Of a stretch of DNA of 64,000 nt, positions 9,153 to 19,631 are shown in pieces. The notes under the pieces are model-generated. The model was not told the DNA's origin. It was given only the letters and a program-made list of their open reading frames with translations, and made no database searches. How positions within the stretch are numbered: the stretch's first letter is position 1; every line of letters begins with the position of its first letter. A program made the position numbers and the translations under genes. Source of the stretch: Gammaproteobacteria bacterium MFB021 (GTDB lineage: Bacteria; Pseudomonadota; Gammaproteobacteria; Pseudomonadales; Halomonadaceae); contig JNVT01000066.1 of the NCBI GenBank assembly GCA_000737985.1, positions 1 to 64,000 of the forward strand, read 5' to 3'.

Positions 9153-9294
9153 GAGGGTGTTTACAAAATGTCTGCGCTCGACGATACGGCGTTGAAATCG
9201 ACCTCAAAGTACTCATTTACACCCCGTAAACTCCGTCTTTTCGGTCGATTTCGCCTTGTCTCGCCTTCGCTCGTCGAATTTGTAAACACCCTCT
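9152..9294. repeat. 143-bp MITE-like palindromic element, copy 1
   Basis: Perfect 16-base terminal inverted repeats AGAGGGTGTTTACAAA (9152-9167) and their complement (9279-9294), within imperfect 52-base arms that meet near AAATCGACC. The left end starts in the ugpB stop codon. No coding capacity. It resembles dispersed palindromic intergenic repeats or MITEs; the transcript would fold into a long hairpin. Confidence 0.7.
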
Positions 9295-9356
9295 AAGGGC
9301 TGCGTACGAAAACGACCTGCGCGCGCTGATTTTGTGTCCAAACCCTAAGCGCCTAA

Positions 9357-9499
9357 GGAAGCACTGAATAAATCGACGAGCGAGATGAAGCGCAAGGCGC
9401 ATGGAACACAGAACACGAGACATAACATGGGGTTAGGCGAGTGTTCGAGTACCACGCAACGCAGCGATTCGCTCGCGCAGGCATTTATGCAGTGGTTCC
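9357..9499. repeat. 143-bp MITE-like palindromic element, copy 2
   Basis: Terminal inverted repeats of 17 bases, GGAAGCACTGAATAAAT (9357-9373) versus the complement of 9483-9499, with two mismatches. The centre holds TAACATGGGGTTAG, which folds on itself. The length equals that of the neighbouring element and the inner TCGACGAGCGA is shared, so the two families look related. The 62-bp spacer (9295-9356) holds nothing recognisable. Confidence 0.6.
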
Positions 9500-9569
9500 C
9501 TAAGATGTCCTTCTCTCCTGCCGAGTCCCCGAAAGCGGGCGGCGCAAGCCGCCCGCTGTGCCGATCAAG

Positions 9570-10445
9570 ATGACCACTTTCGAACGTCACTCCATCACTC
9601 CCTGGCTGCTGCTGGCGCCACAGCTCGCCGTCGTCGCCATCTTCTTCTTCTGGCCCGCCGCCGAGTCGGTGCGTCAGGCGTTCTACGTGCAGGATGCCTT
9701 CGGCCTCGGTGAGCGCTTCGTCGGGCTCGCCAACTTTCAGCATGTGCTCACCTCTCCGGGCTACTGGCACGCCTTCGGCGTCACCGCGCTGTTCAGCCTG
9801 CTGGTGGCGGCGGGGGCCATGGGTCTGGCCCTGCTGCTGGCGGTCCTCGCCGACCGTGTGCTCCACGGCGCCAAGCTCTACCGCGTGCTGCTCACCTGGC
9901 CCTATGCGGTGGCGCCGGCGGTGGCGGGGCTTTTGTGGCTGTTCATGTTCGACCCGGTGCTCGGCGTGCTGACCCACGCCCTGGCCGTCTTCGGCGTGCA
10001 CTGGGATGCCCAGCTCGACCCCGGCCAGGCGCTGGCGCTGGTGGTGATCGCCTCGATCTGGCAGCAGATGAGCTACAACTTCGTGTTCTTTCTCGCCGGG
10101 CTGCAGATGATCCCCGCCTCGCTGCTCGAGGCCGCCGCCATCGACGGCGCCGGGCCGTTCCGGCGCTTCTTCGGCATCACCCTGCCACTGCTGTCGCCGA
10201 CCGCCTTCTTCCTGCTGGTGATGAACAGCGTCTACGTGCTGTTCGAGACCTTCGCCACCATCGACAACACCACCCTGGGCGGCCCCGGCGGCGCCACCCG
10301 CACCCTGGTCTACAAGCTCTACGAGGATGGCTTCGTGGGCCGCGATCTGGGCGGTTCCAGCGCCCAGTCGGTGCTGCTGATGGTGCTGGTCGGGGTGCTC
10401 ACCTTCATCCAGTTCCGCTATCTCGAACGCAAGGTCGCCTACTGA
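9570..10445 (+). CDS. ugpA: sn-Glycerol-3-phosphate ABC transporter permease UgpA
   Basis: Inner-membrane permease of about 291 residues with six membrane segments; E. coli UgpA has 295. TPWLLLAPQLAVVAIFFFWPA opens as in UgpA, and the EAA loop LLEAAAIDGAGPFRRFFGITLPLL couples it to the ATPase UgpC. The start is unsure: ATG 9570 and GTG 9558 are both in frame and neither has a good ribosome site, so translation may be weak. Its stop overlaps the start of ugpE (TGATG). Confidence 0.93.
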   Translation: MTTFERHSITPWLLLAPQLAVVAIFFFWPAAESVRQAFYVQDAFGLGERFVGLANFQHVLTSPGYWHAFGVTALFSLLVAAGAMGLALLLAVLADRVLHGAKLYRVLLTWPYAVAPAVAGLLWLFMFDPVLGVLTHALAVFGVHWDAQLDPGQALALVVIASIWQQMSYNFVFFLAGLQMIPASLLEAAAIDGAGPFRRFFGITLPLLSPTAFFLLVMNSVYVLFETFATIDNTTLGGPGGATRTLVYKLYEDGFVGRDLGGSSAQSVLLMVLVGVLTFIQFRYLERKVAY

Positions 10446-11290
10446 TGCGCTATCGTCGCCCCGGCCTCGACGGCCTCACTCACCTGCTGCTGATCATTGG
10501 CGTGGTGATCTTCGGGCTACCGCTGTGGCTCGCGCTCACCGCCTCCACCCACAGTGCCGCCGACCTGCAGAACGGCATCGCCCCGCTGTGGTTCGGCGAC
10601 CAGGGGCTGGCCAACTACTGGCAGCTACTGTCGCAGCCGATGCCCGGGCTCGGCGTCAGCGCCCTGCGCCTGCTCGGCAACTCGCTGGTGATGGCGCTGG
10701 GTATCGCCCTGGGCAAGATCGCGATCTCGCTGCTGGCCGCCTACGCCATCGTGTTCTTCCGTTTTCCCTGCCGCACGCTCTGCTTCTGGCTGATCTTCGT
10801 CACCCTGATGCTACCGGTGGAGGTGCGCATCGTGCCGACCTACGGCGTGGTGGCGCGCTTCGGGCTGATCGATACCTACGCCGGGATGATCCTGCCGCTG
10901 ATCGCCTCGGCCACCGCCACCTTCCTGCTGCGCCAGTGCTTTCTGAGCCTGCCCTCGGAGCTGTTCGAGGCGGCGCGGCTGGATGGCGCCGGGCCGCTGC
11001 GCTTTCTCAAGGATTTCGTGCTGCCGCTGTCGCGGACCAACCTCGCGGCGCTGTTCGTGATCATGTTCATCTACGGCTGGAACCAGTACCTGTGGCCGCT
11101 GCTGGCGGCCAACTCGCCGGATCACGCCACCGCCGTGATCAGTCTGAAGAATCTGGTGCAGTCCACCGACACCTTACCGCCCTGGCAACTGGCCACCGCG
11201 ATGACGCTGCTCACGGTGCTGCCGCCGGTGGTGGTGATCGTCGCCATGCAGCGCTTCTTCGTGCGTGGGCTGACCGATGCCGAAAAGTGA
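10445..11290 (+). CDS. ugpE: sn-Glycerol-3-phosphate ABC transporter permease UgpE
   Basis: Second permease, 281 residues, exactly the length of E. coli UgpE. It has six membrane segments and an EAA loop ([25 protein letters not shown]), and ends [10 protein letters not shown], typical of UgpE. It pairs with UgpA to form the channel. The start codon overlaps the ugpA stop by one base, implying translational coupling. Confidence 0.95.
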   Translation: MRYRRPGLDGLTHLLLIIGVVIFGLPLWLALTASTHSAADLQNGIAPLWFGDQGLANYWQLLSQPMPGLGVSALRLLGNSLVMALGIALGKIAISLLAAYAIVFFRFPCRTLCFWLIFVTLMLPVEVRIVPTYGVVARFGLIDTYAGMILPLIASATATFLLRQCFLSLPSELFEAARLDGAGPLRFLKDFVLPLSRTNLAALFVIMFIYGWNQYLWPLLAANSPDHATAVISLKNLVQSTDTLPPWQLATAMTLLTVLPPVVVIVAMQRFFVRGLTDAEK

Positions 11291-11315
11291 CCCCAAACGC
11301 CAAGAGACTCATCCC

Positions 11316-12467
<1,152 letters not shown>

Positions 12468-12488
12468 GACCGCATCGCTCCACCGAGA

Positions 12489-13487
12489 TCAGGACGCGGC
12501 CTGGCTGGCTCGGGTCTCGACGTGGATACAGGCCACGCTGACCGTATCGTCCACCGGCTCCAGCGGCGGGTCGGTGCGGGTGCAGGCCTCGGTGGCGCGA
12601 TGACAGCGCGGGGCGAACGGGCAGCCCGGCGGCGGCGCCAGCGGTGACGGCGGCTCGCCCTTGAGCCGCACCCGCTCGCGGCGCCGGTTGGGGTCGGCCA
12701 CCGGCGTGGCCGAGAACAGCGCCTGGGTATAGGGGTGGCGCGGCTGGCTGAACACCGTCTCCGCCGGCCCCGTCTCCACCGGCTGGCCGAAGTACATCAC
12801 GATGACGTCGTCGGCGATGCGCCGCACCACCGAGAGATCGTGGGAGATGAACACGTAGGCCAGCCCGAACTCCTCCTGTAGATCCGCCAGCAGATTGAGC
12901 ACCTGGGCCTGGATCGACAGATCCAGCGCCGAGACCGGCTCGTCGAGCACCAGGATCTTGGGGTTGAGCATCAGCGCCCGGGCGATCGCGATACGCTGAC
13001 GCTGGCCGCCGGAGAACATGTGCGGGTAGCGGTCGGCGTGCTCGGGGCGCAGGCCCACCTTCTCGATCATCTCCAGCGCGGCGGCGCGGCGCTGGCTGGC
13101 GCTCATCTCGCGGCGGTTGAGCTTGAGCGGCTCCTCCAGCATGGTCGCCACGGTCTTGCGCGGATTGAGCGAGCCATAGGGGTTCTGGAAGATGATCTGC
13201 ACCTCGCGGCGCAGCGCCGCCGGCGGGCGCTGGCCCGGCTTGAGCGCCACCGCCTGGCCGTTGATGGTCAGCTCGCCGCTGGTGGGCGGCTCGATCATCG
13301 TCAGCACCCGGGCGAGCGTCGACTTGCCGCAGCCCGACTCGCCGACCACCGCTAGCGTCTGCCCGGCGAACAGCTCGAACGAGGCCTCGTTGAGCGCCTT
13401 GACCGTGGCCGGCCTGGAAAACGGCCCGCCCTTGATCTCGTAGTAGCGCGTCAGGTGACGCGCGCGCAGTACCGCTTCACGGCTCAT
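12489..13487 (-). CDS. dppF: Dipeptide ABC transporter ATPase DppF
   Basis: ATPase of 332 residues (E. coli DppF 334). Walker A is [10 protein letters not shown], signature [14 protein letters not shown], Walker [13 protein letters not shown], and the oligopeptide-family C-terminal zone (GCPFAPRC) has the cysteines of this subfamily. It powers peptide import with DppD. GGAGGTG precedes the ATG at 13487, which overlaps the dppD stop by four bases (ATGA). The frame stays open far upstream, but that stretch only reads dppD in the wrong frame. Confidence 0.92.
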   Translation of the reverse strand: MSREAVLRARHLTRYYEIKGGPFSRPATVKALNEASFELFAGQTLAVVGESGCGKSTLARVLTMIEPPTSGELTINGQAVALKPGQRPPAALRREVQIIFQNPYGSLNPRKTVATMLEEPLKLNRREMSASQRRAAALEMIEKVGLRPEHADRYPHMFSGGQRQRIAIARALMLNPKILVLDEPVSALDLSIQAQVLNLLADLQEEFGLAYVFISHDLSVVRRIADDVIVMYFGQPVETGPAETVFSQPRHPYTQALFSATPVADPNRRRERVRLKGEPPSPLAPPPGCPFAPRCHRATEACTRTDPPLEPVDDTVSVACIHVETRASQAAS

Positions 13488-14539
13488 GGACGCACCTCCG
13501 GTCGCGACGGGGAAGATGGCTCGGGCGAGACGCCGGGGGAAGGGTCGGCTGATGGCTCGGGTGACGCCTCGCCATCCGGCCGCCCGAGCGGGTAGTGGCA
13601 CAGCGTGCGGGCCGGGTCGTCGGGGGCGGCCACCGGCTCCACCTCGCGGCAGTGGTCGGTGGCGTAACGACAGCGCGGATTGAACAGACAGCCCGTAGGG
13701 CGGTCGTGCTGGCCCGGCACCACGCCGGGGATGGTCGGCAGCCGCGACTGCCCCGCGGCGCGCTCGGGCAGCGCCGAGAGCAGCGCCTCGGTATACGGGT
13801 GGCGCGGGTGGGCGAACAGCGACTTCACCTCCTGCTGCTCCACCTGGCGCCCGGCGTACTGCACGATTACCTGCTTGGCGGTCTCGGCGACTACGCCCAT
13901 GTCGTGGGTGATCAGGATCAGCGCCATGCCCTTCTCCTCCTGCAGCTTGAGCAGCAGTTCGAGGATCTGGGCCTGGATGGTGACATCCAGCGCCGTGGTC
14001 GGTTCGTCGGCGATCAGCAGCCGCGGGTCGCAGGAGATCGCCATGGCGATCATCACCCGCTGGCTCATGCCGCCGGAGAGCTGATGCGGATACGCCTTGA
14101 TCCGCCGCGCCGGGTCGGGAATACCCACCTGGGCGAGCAGCTCCAGCGCCCGCTCGTGGCGCTCGCGGCGCGAGCCGCCCTTGTGCTGCTTGATCATCTC
14201 GTCGATCTGGGTGCCCACGGTGAAGCACGGATTCAGGCTGCTCATCGGCTCCTGAAAGATCATCGACATCTCGCCGCCGACGATGCGCCGGCGCTGACGC
14301 GAACTCAGACGCTGCAGATCCTGGCCGTCGAAGGCCATGCGCTCGGCGCTGACCTGGGCGGTCCACGGCAGCAGCCCCATGGTCGCCAGCATCGAGACCG
14401 ACTTGCCCGAGCCGGACTCGCCGACGATCGACAGCACGTCGCCGTGATCGACCTGGATATCGACGTTCTCGACCGCCGTGAACAGGCCGCTGTTGGTCTG
14501 GAATCGCACGCTCAGGCCTGCGATATCAAGTAATGCCAT
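13484..14539 (-). CDS. dppD: Dipeptide ABC transporter ATPase DppD
   Basis: ATPase of 351 residues (E. coli DppD 327). Walker A is VGESGSGKS, signature [14 protein letters not shown], Walker [13 protein letters not shown], plus the C-terminal GCLFNPRC block of peptide-transporter ATPases. The last ~25 residues are an unusual Ser/Pro-rich tail built from repeated SPEPS-like units, explaining the extra length. GAGGAG lies five bases before the start. It is co-translated with dppF. Confidence 0.92.
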   Translation of the reverse strand: MALLDIAGLSVRFQTNSGLFTAVENVDIQVDHGDVLSIVGESGSGKSVSMLATMGLLPWTAQVSAERMAFDGQDLQRLSSRQRRRIVGGEMSMIFQEPMSSLNPCFTVGTQIDEMIKQHKGGSRRERHERALELLAQVGIPDPARRIKAYPHQLSGGMSQRVMIAMAISCDPRLLIADEPTTALDVTIQAQILELLLKLQEEKGMALILITHDMGVVAETAKQVIVQYAGRQVEQQEVKSLFAHPRHPYTEALLSALPERAAGQSRLPTIPGVVPGQHDRPTGCLFNPRCRYATDHCREVEPVAAPDDPARTLCHYPLGRPDGEASPEPSADPSPGVSPEPSSPSRPEVRP

Positions 14540-14602
14540 GTGAACTCCTCATCGCGTCGCCACGCCCACCCCGGCTTCCAGCGCCGGAGGCGAACCTCGC
14601 GC

Positions 14603-15502
14603 TCACGATCGTTTCATCTTCGGGTCCAGCGCATCGCGCAGCCCGTCGCCCATCAGGTTGATCATCAGCACGGTCAGCAGAATGACCAGCCCCGGGAAGG
14701 TGACCGCCCAGTAGGCGCTCCCCATGAACTCGCGCGCATTGGCCAGCATCGCGCCCCATTCCGGGGTCGGCGGCTGCACGCCCATGCCCAGGAAGCCCAG
14801 CGCGGCGATATCCAGGATCGCGGTGGAGAACGACAGCGTCGCCTGCACGATCAGCGGCGCCATGCAGTTGGGCAGCAGGGTGTTGAACATCAGGCGCATG
14901 TGCCCAGCCCCGGCCAGGCGGCTGGCGGTGACGTACTCGCGGCTCTTCTCGCCGATCACCGCCGCGCGCGTCAGGCGCACGAAGTAGGGCAGCTGTACCA
15001 GGGCGATGGCGATCATCGCGCTGGTCAGCCCCGGGCTCAGAATCGCCACCAGGCCCAGTGCCAGCAGCAGGCTGGGGAAGGCCAGCACCACATCCATCAC
15101 GCGGGTGATCACGGTCTCGACCCAGCCGCGGAAGTAGCCCGCCAGCAGCCCCAGGAAGATGCCGCCGCACATCGAGATCAGCACCACCATGGCGCTGATC
15201 GAGAGCGAGTAGCGGGCGCCGTAGATCAGCCGCGAGAGAATGTCGCGGCCTACCGCATCGGTGCCCAGGATGTAGCGCCAACTGCCCTCGGCGTGCCATA
15301 CCGGCGGCACCAGCAGCGCGGAGCGGTCCTGCAGTGCCGGGTCGTGGGGCGCCACCCACGGCGCCAGCAGCGCCACCAGAAAGATCAGCGCGATGAAGAT
15401 CAGCCCGACCAGGGCGCCGCGGCTGGCGCTGAAATCCTTCCAGAAGCCGCCCAACTGATGGCGAAACGTCCCGGGCGCGGCAGGGGTAGAAATTGCAGCC
15501 AT
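14603..15502 (-). CDS. dppC: Dipeptide ABC transporter permease DppC
   Basis: Permease of 299 residues (E. coli 300). It has an N-terminal OppC-type segment (FWKDFSASRGALVGLIFI), then LGTDAVGRDILSRLIYGAR, the family hallmark, and an EAA loop around SREYVTASRLAGAGHMRLM. I chose ATG 15502 because GAGGA lies eight bases upstream and it matches the family start; a longer frame to 15544 overlaps dppB. Confidence 0.92.
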   Translation of the reverse strand: MAAISTPAAPGTFRHQLGGFWKDFSASRGALVGLIFIALIFLVALLAPWVAPHDPALQDRSALLVPPVWHAEGSWRYILGTDAVGRDILSRLIYGARYSLSISAMVVLISMCGGIFLGLLAGYFRGWVETVITRVMDVVLAFPSLLLALGLVAILSPGLTSAMIAIALVQLPYFVRLTRAAVIGEKSREYVTASRLAGAGHMRLMFNTLLPNCMAPLIVQATLSFSTAILDIAALGFLGMGVQPPTPEWGAMLANAREFMGSAYWAVTFPGLVILLTVLMINLMGDGLRDALDPKMKRS

Positions 15503-15512
15503 TTTTGGGTCC

Positions 15513-16517
15513 TCAATGACGGATGCGCGGATTAATGACCCCATAGGCGAGATCGACCAGCAGATTGACGATCATCACGATGAACGCGATCAGCACCAGA
15601 CCGCCCTGCACCGAGGGGTAGTCGCGCCGCGAGATCGCATCGATCATCCACTTGCCGATGCCCGGCCACGAGAAGATCGTCTCGGTCAGGATCGCCCCGG
15701 CCAGCAGCAGCCCCACCTGCAGCCCGATCACCGTGACCACCGAGATCAGCGCATTGCGCAGGGTGTGCACCATGATCACGCGATAGCTGGAGAGCCCCTT
15801 GGCCCGCGCCGTGCGCACGTAGTCCTCGCCCAGCACCTCGAGCATCGAGGAGCGGGTCTGGCGCGCGATCACCGCCAGCGGAATGGTGCCGAGCACGATG
15901 GCGGGCAGGATCAGATGGTGCAGCGCCGAGAGAAAGGCGCCCCAGTCGCCGGCGAGCAGAGTGTCGATGGTCATGAAACCGGTGACCGGCTCGATGAAGT
16001 ACATAAAGGAGATGCGCCCGGAGACCGGGGTCCAGCCGAGGGTGCCGGAGAAGAACATGATCAGCAAAAGGCCCCACCAGAAGATCGGCATCGAGTAGCC
16101 GGTCAGGCTGATGCCGACCACGGTGTGGTCGAGCGTCTTGCCGCGGCGGATCGCTGCCAGCACCCCGGCCGGCAGGCCGATGATCACGGCAAAGGCGAGC
16201 GCGAACAGCGACAGCTCCATGGTCGCCGGGAAGCGGCTGAAGAACTCGCCGACCACCGGCGAGTGGGTGACCAGAGAGTTGCCCAGGTCACCGTGCAAGA
16301 GCCCCTTGAGGAACTCCCAGTACTGCACCGGCAGCGGCCGGTCGAAGCCGAACTGCGCCTGTAGCTGGGCGTAGCGCTCGGCGGAAATGCCGCGCTCGCC
16401 CGCCATCAGCAGGATCGGATCGCCCGGCAGCAGACGAATGAAGGCGAACGCCACGATGGTGACGCCGATGAAGGTCGGCACCAGCTGCGCCAGCTTGACC
16501 AGAATGAACTTGAACAT
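15513..16517 (-). CDS. dppB: Dipeptide ABC transporter permease DppB
   Basis: Permease of 334 residues (E. coli 339) with six membrane segments. The start FKFILVKLAQLVPTFIG matches E. coli DppB MLQFILRRLGLVIPTFIG, so I prefer ATG 16517 over ATG 16538 seven codons earlier; neither has a clear ribosome site. The EAA loop is DYVRTARAKGLSSYRVIMVH. It follows dppA by 74 bp and precedes dppC by 10 bp. Confidence 0.92.
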   Translation of the reverse strand: MFKFILVKLAQLVPTFIGVTIVAFAFIRLLPGDPILLMAGERGISAERYAQLQAQFGFDRPLPVQYWEFLKGLLHGDLGNSLVTHSPVVGEFFSRFPATMELSLFALAFAVIIGLPAGVLAAIRRGKTLDHTVVGISLTGYSMPIFWWGLLLIMFFSGTLGWTPVSGRISFMYFIEPVTGFMTIDTLLAGDWGAFLSALHHLILPAIVLGTIPLAVIARQTRSSMLEVLGEDYVRTARAKGLSSYRVIMVHTLRNALISVVTVIGLQVGLLLAGAILTETIFSWPGIGKWMIDAISRRDYPSVQGGLVLIAFIVMIVNLLVDLAYGVINPRIRH

Positions 16518-16591
16518 AGTGAGGGTCTGACTAGTCATGCGCGGGCACGGAGCAGCCGCCAGGCTGCCCCGTGCACCACGAAGGGAGGGAG

Positions 16592-18181
16592 TTACTCTTG
16601 GATATCGACGCCTTCGAAGCTATGCAGACCCAGCGGATTGATCACGTAGCCGGTGACCTCCTTGCGGATCGGCATGAACACCGTCGAGTGGGCCAGGGTG
16701 TCCCACGGCGCCTGCTGCTTGAAGATCACCTGCGCCTTCTCGTAGAGCTTGGCGCGCTCGGCCTGGTCGCTCAGCGTACGCGCCTGCTGGATCAGGTCGT
16801 CGAACGGCTTGTAGCACCACTGCGAACGGTTGGCACCGCCGACGCCGGCACAGCTCAACAGGGTCCCCATGAAGTTGTCCGGGTCGCCGTTGTCACCGGT
16901 CCAGCCCAGGATCACCGCGCCCTTGCGGTCGACCGCGGAGGCGCGCTTGAGATACTCGCCCCACTCGTAGGTGACGATGTTGACGTCGACCCCGACCTTG
17001 GCCAGATCCGCCTGCATCAGCTCGGCGGCACGCCGCGCGTTGGGCATGTAGGGGCGCTGGACCGGCATCGCCCAGATGTCCATCTTCAGGTTCTTGACCC
17101 CGGCGTCGGCGAGCATCTGCTTGGCCTTCTCGGGGTCGTAGGGGTCATCCTTGACGGCGTCGTTGTAGCTCCACATGGTCGGCGGAATCGGGTTCTTGGC
17201 CACTTCCCCCGCGCCCTGGAACACCGCATCGATGATCGCCTGCTTGTTGATCGCCATGTTGAGCGCGCGGCGCACTTCCGGCTGGTCGAACGGCTTCTGC
17301 TGGGTGTTGTAGGCCAGATACGCCACGTTGAGTCCCGGCTCCTGCAGCACCTGGATCTCGTCGTTCTGCTTCATCGCCTTGACGTCAGCCGGGTTGGGGA
17401 ACGGCATCACCTGGCACTCGCCGGCCATCAGCTTCTGGTAGCGCACCTGGGCATCCGGAGTGATGGCGAAGACCAGATTGTCGATCGGCTGCTTGCCACG
17501 GAAGTAGTCCGGGTTGGCCTGGTAGCGGATCGCCGCGTCTTCACGATAGGCGACGAACTGGAACGGCCCGGTGCCGATCGGCTTCTGATTGGCCTGCTGC
17601 GGCTTGCCCTCGTCGATCAGCTGCTGCTCGTACTCCTGGGAGTGGATCGCCGCGAAGGGCATCGCCAGGTTGGCCAGGAACGGCGCATTGGGCTCGGTCA
17701 GCACGAACTTGACGGTGTGCGCGTCGACCTTCTCGATCGACTTGATCAGCTCGCCCATCGACATCGCGTTGAAGTACTCGAAGTTGCCGTTGGCGAGCTT
17801 GTAGTAGGGGTTTTCCTTGTCCATCTGGCGCTCGAAGCTCCAGATGACGTCGTCGGCGTTGAGCGGCCGGCTGGGGGTGAAGAAATCGGTGGTCTGGAAC
17901 TTGATGTCGTCGCGCAGGTGGAAGGTCACGCTCAGGCCATCGTCGGAGACTTCCCAGCTCTTGGCGATGGCCGGCTCCAGCTCGGTGGTGCCCGGCTTGA
18001 ACTGCACCAGCATGTTGAACACCGTCTCGCTGGTCGCATCGAAGGTGGTGCCGGTGGTGTAGATCGCGGGGTCGAAGCCCTCCGGCGAGCCTTCGGAGCA
18101 GTAGACCAGCGTCTTGGCCATGACCGGGGTCGCGCCCATCATCATGGCCGCCACACCGGCGGCCAGCAGCGTCTTTTTCAT
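16592..18181 (-). CDS. dppA: Dipeptide ABC transporter binding protein DppA
   Basis: Periplasmic peptide-binding protein of 529 residues (E. coli DppA 535). A Sec signal peptide is cut after ATPVMA, and the mature protein begins KTLVYCSEGSPEGFDPA, as in DppA. The lineage block ILGWTGDNGDPDNF is present. Two cysteines (SCAGVGGANRSQWC) sit in the late domain as in the family. It delivers dipeptides, and in E. coli also haem and 5-aminolevulinate. AGGAG precedes the ATG by eight bases. First gene of the minus-strand dppABCDF operon. Confidence 0.95.
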   Translation of the reverse strand: MKKTLLAAGVAAMMMGATPVMAKTLVYCSEGSPEGFDPAIYTTGTTFDATSETVFNMLVQFKPGTTELEPAIAKSWEVSDDGLSVTFHLRDDIKFQTTDFFTPSRPLNADDVIWSFERQMDKENPYYKLANGNFEYFNAMSMGELIKSIEKVDAHTVKFVLTEPNAPFLANLAMPFAAIHSQEYEQQLIDEGKPQQANQKPIGTGPFQFVAYREDAAIRYQANPDYFRGKQPIDNLVFAITPDAQVRYQKLMAGECQVMPFPNPADVKAMKQNDEIQVLQEPGLNVAYLAYNTQQKPFDQPEVRRALNMAINKQAIIDAVFQGAGEVAKNPIPPTMWSYNDAVKDDPYDPEKAKQMLADAGVKNLKMDIWAMPVQRPYMPNARRAAELMQADLAKVGVDVNIVTYEWGEYLKRASAVDRKGAVILGWTGDNGDPDNFMGTLLSCAGVGGANRSQWCYKPFDDLIQQARTLSDQAERAKLYEKAQVIFKQQAPWDTLAHSTVFMPIRKEVTGYVINPLGLHSFEGVDIQE

Positions 18182-18482
18182 TGGAGATTCTCCTGCACAG
18201 CGGTCGCTGTCATTGTCTTTGTCGGCTTGTGGCCGTTTATCGTTGTCGCCTTGCCCGCTGACGGCTCGGCCCAGCGGGCAGTCGCCTGAGGTTAGTTCGT
18301 CGATTAGCGTTTAATCAATTGTCCGATAGCGTGAGACGCGGCGCTTGCGCTAACGGCGCAATATGGTTATAGCCCCACGCGCTAAGAGCCTACTGCCACC
18401 CCCTCTGACGATGGGCGCCGGATAAGCCCACGTCGTCCAGCGGTTGTGAAAGGCATTCCAAGAGGGTGTTTCCTCACCCATT
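18182..18482. other. Intergenic region between dppA and betaine-binding gene
   Basis: About 300 bp with no gene. It holds the dppA leader and presumably its promoter; an AT-rich patch at 18300-18370 is the likely place, but I cannot fix a minus 35/minus 10 pair. The terminator of the upstream minus-strand gene lies at 18464-18479. Confidence 0.5.
18464..18479 (-). terminator. Short hairpin after betaine-binding gene
   Basis: GGGTG/CACCC stem with a 6-base loop, just beyond the stop codon on the minus strand and followed by TCTT. It contains AAGAGGGTGTTTCC, a 14-mer also found at 37250-37263 and close to the end of the repeat at 9152. Confidence 0.5.
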
Positions 18483-19352
18483 TCAGCGCGCCGCCTGCCC
18501 CGCGGCCAGCCACGCATCGATCTGATCCTGGTTTTGTGCGATCCAGTTCCTGGCCCCCGCGACCGGGTCGCCACGCTCCTCGATCTGCGACATCAGGTCG
18601 CTCAGGCTCTCGTCACTCATGTGCCAGGCGTCGAGCACCGCGGTCAGCCAGGGATCGTCCTCGCCGAAACCCTGCCGCGAGAACCAGTAGATGGTGTCGC
18701 CCTCGCCGTAGATGCCCTTCGGGTCGTCGAGATACTTCAGGTCGTAGTCGGCGAACGCCCAGTGCGGGTTCCACAGCGTCACCACGATCGGCTGCTGTGT
18801 GCGATAGGCGCGATCCAGCGCGGACATCATCGCCGGCTCGGAGCTGTTGATCTGCTTCAGCGGCAGGTCATAGGCGCTGATCGCTTCATCGGTCAGGCCG
18901 GCGATCGCCGAGCCCGGATCGATCCCCAGGATGCTCGGGCGGCCCTGATACGCGAACTCGTCGGCATGTGCCGCCAGCTCGGGAATGCTGTCGATATCGA
19001 CATAGCTCGGCACCACCAGCCCCAGCCCGGTCTCGTCGTACCAGGCATCGTGAACCTCGAGTGTGTCCTTGTACGGCGCCAGGAAGCTCTTGTCCGTATG
19101 CGGCAGCCAGATCTCCAGCCCGACGTCGATGTCCCCGCTGTTCATACCCGCGTAGAGCGCACTCTTGCCCACGTTGGCGAGCCTGACGTCATAGCCGTGC
19201 TGTTCAAGCACCAGCTTCCACAGGTTGGAGACGGCAATGTTCTCGGCCCAGTTGTTGGTCCCGATGGTCAGCGTCTTGTCCGCGGCCTGCGCGGCGGAGA
19301 AGGTCGTGGTCAGCGCGGCCGCGGCCAGCATCCCGATCAGCGTGTTTTTCAT
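18483..19352 (-). CDS. Glycine betaine/choline-type (OpuAC) substrate-binding protein, orphan
   Basis: Periplasmic binding protein of 289 residues with a signal peptide ending AAQA. The OpuAC domain starts KTLTIGTNNWAENIAVSNLW and has aromatic positions (NNWAE, WLPH, LWNPHWAF) that in this family form the cage around a quaternary ammonium group. AGGGAACGCAG precedes ATG 19352. No permease or ATPase is adjacent, so it must serve a transporter encoded elsewhere. Uptake of compatible solutes fits a halophile; ligand identity is inferred. Confidence 0.85.
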   Translation of the reverse strand: MKNTLIGMLAAAALTTTFSAAQAADKTLTIGTNNWAENIAVSNLWKLVLEQHGYDVRLANVGKSALYAGMNSGDIDVGLEIWLPHTDKSFLAPYKDTLEVHDAWYDETGLGLVVPSYVDIDSIPELAAHADEFAYQGRPSILGIDPGSAIAGLTDEAISAYDLPLKQINSSEPAMMSALDRAYRTQQPIVVTLWNPHWAFADYDLKYLDDPKGIYGEGDTIYWFSRQGFGEDDPWLTAVLDAWHMSDESLSDLMSQIEERGDPVAGARNWIAQNQDQIDAWLAAGQAAR

Positions 19353-19631
19353 CTGCGTTCCCTGTTGGCATGTCAATTCAACTTAGCAGGACGCGCAGCG
19401 AAAGCCGAGATCATGGGCGAAGGGAGGGATTGCTGGTGGCGCTGGTGGTAATGCTTATCAACCTGTCCGTAAGGGGTTACAGCGGTGGCCAATGGAGCTT
19501 CGGCGTGCAGGCCGAAACCTGGTTCTGAGACCGATTTCCCATCTCGACATGGGCGTTGGCGCACCGGAGGAGGATAATGGCCGCGCCGCCCGTGAGCGGG
19601 CGGCGCCATCCCCCATCTGGCCGAGTGACTC

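Noticed and set aside
13488-14366. Upstream extension of the dppF frame
   Set aside because: It reads the dppD gene in the wrong frame; dppF has a proper ribosome site and start at 13487.
16571-18289. 572-codon open frame opposite dppA
   Set aside because: Antisense shadow; low-complexity Leu/Val/His/Arg composition and no motif, whereas dppA is unmistakable.
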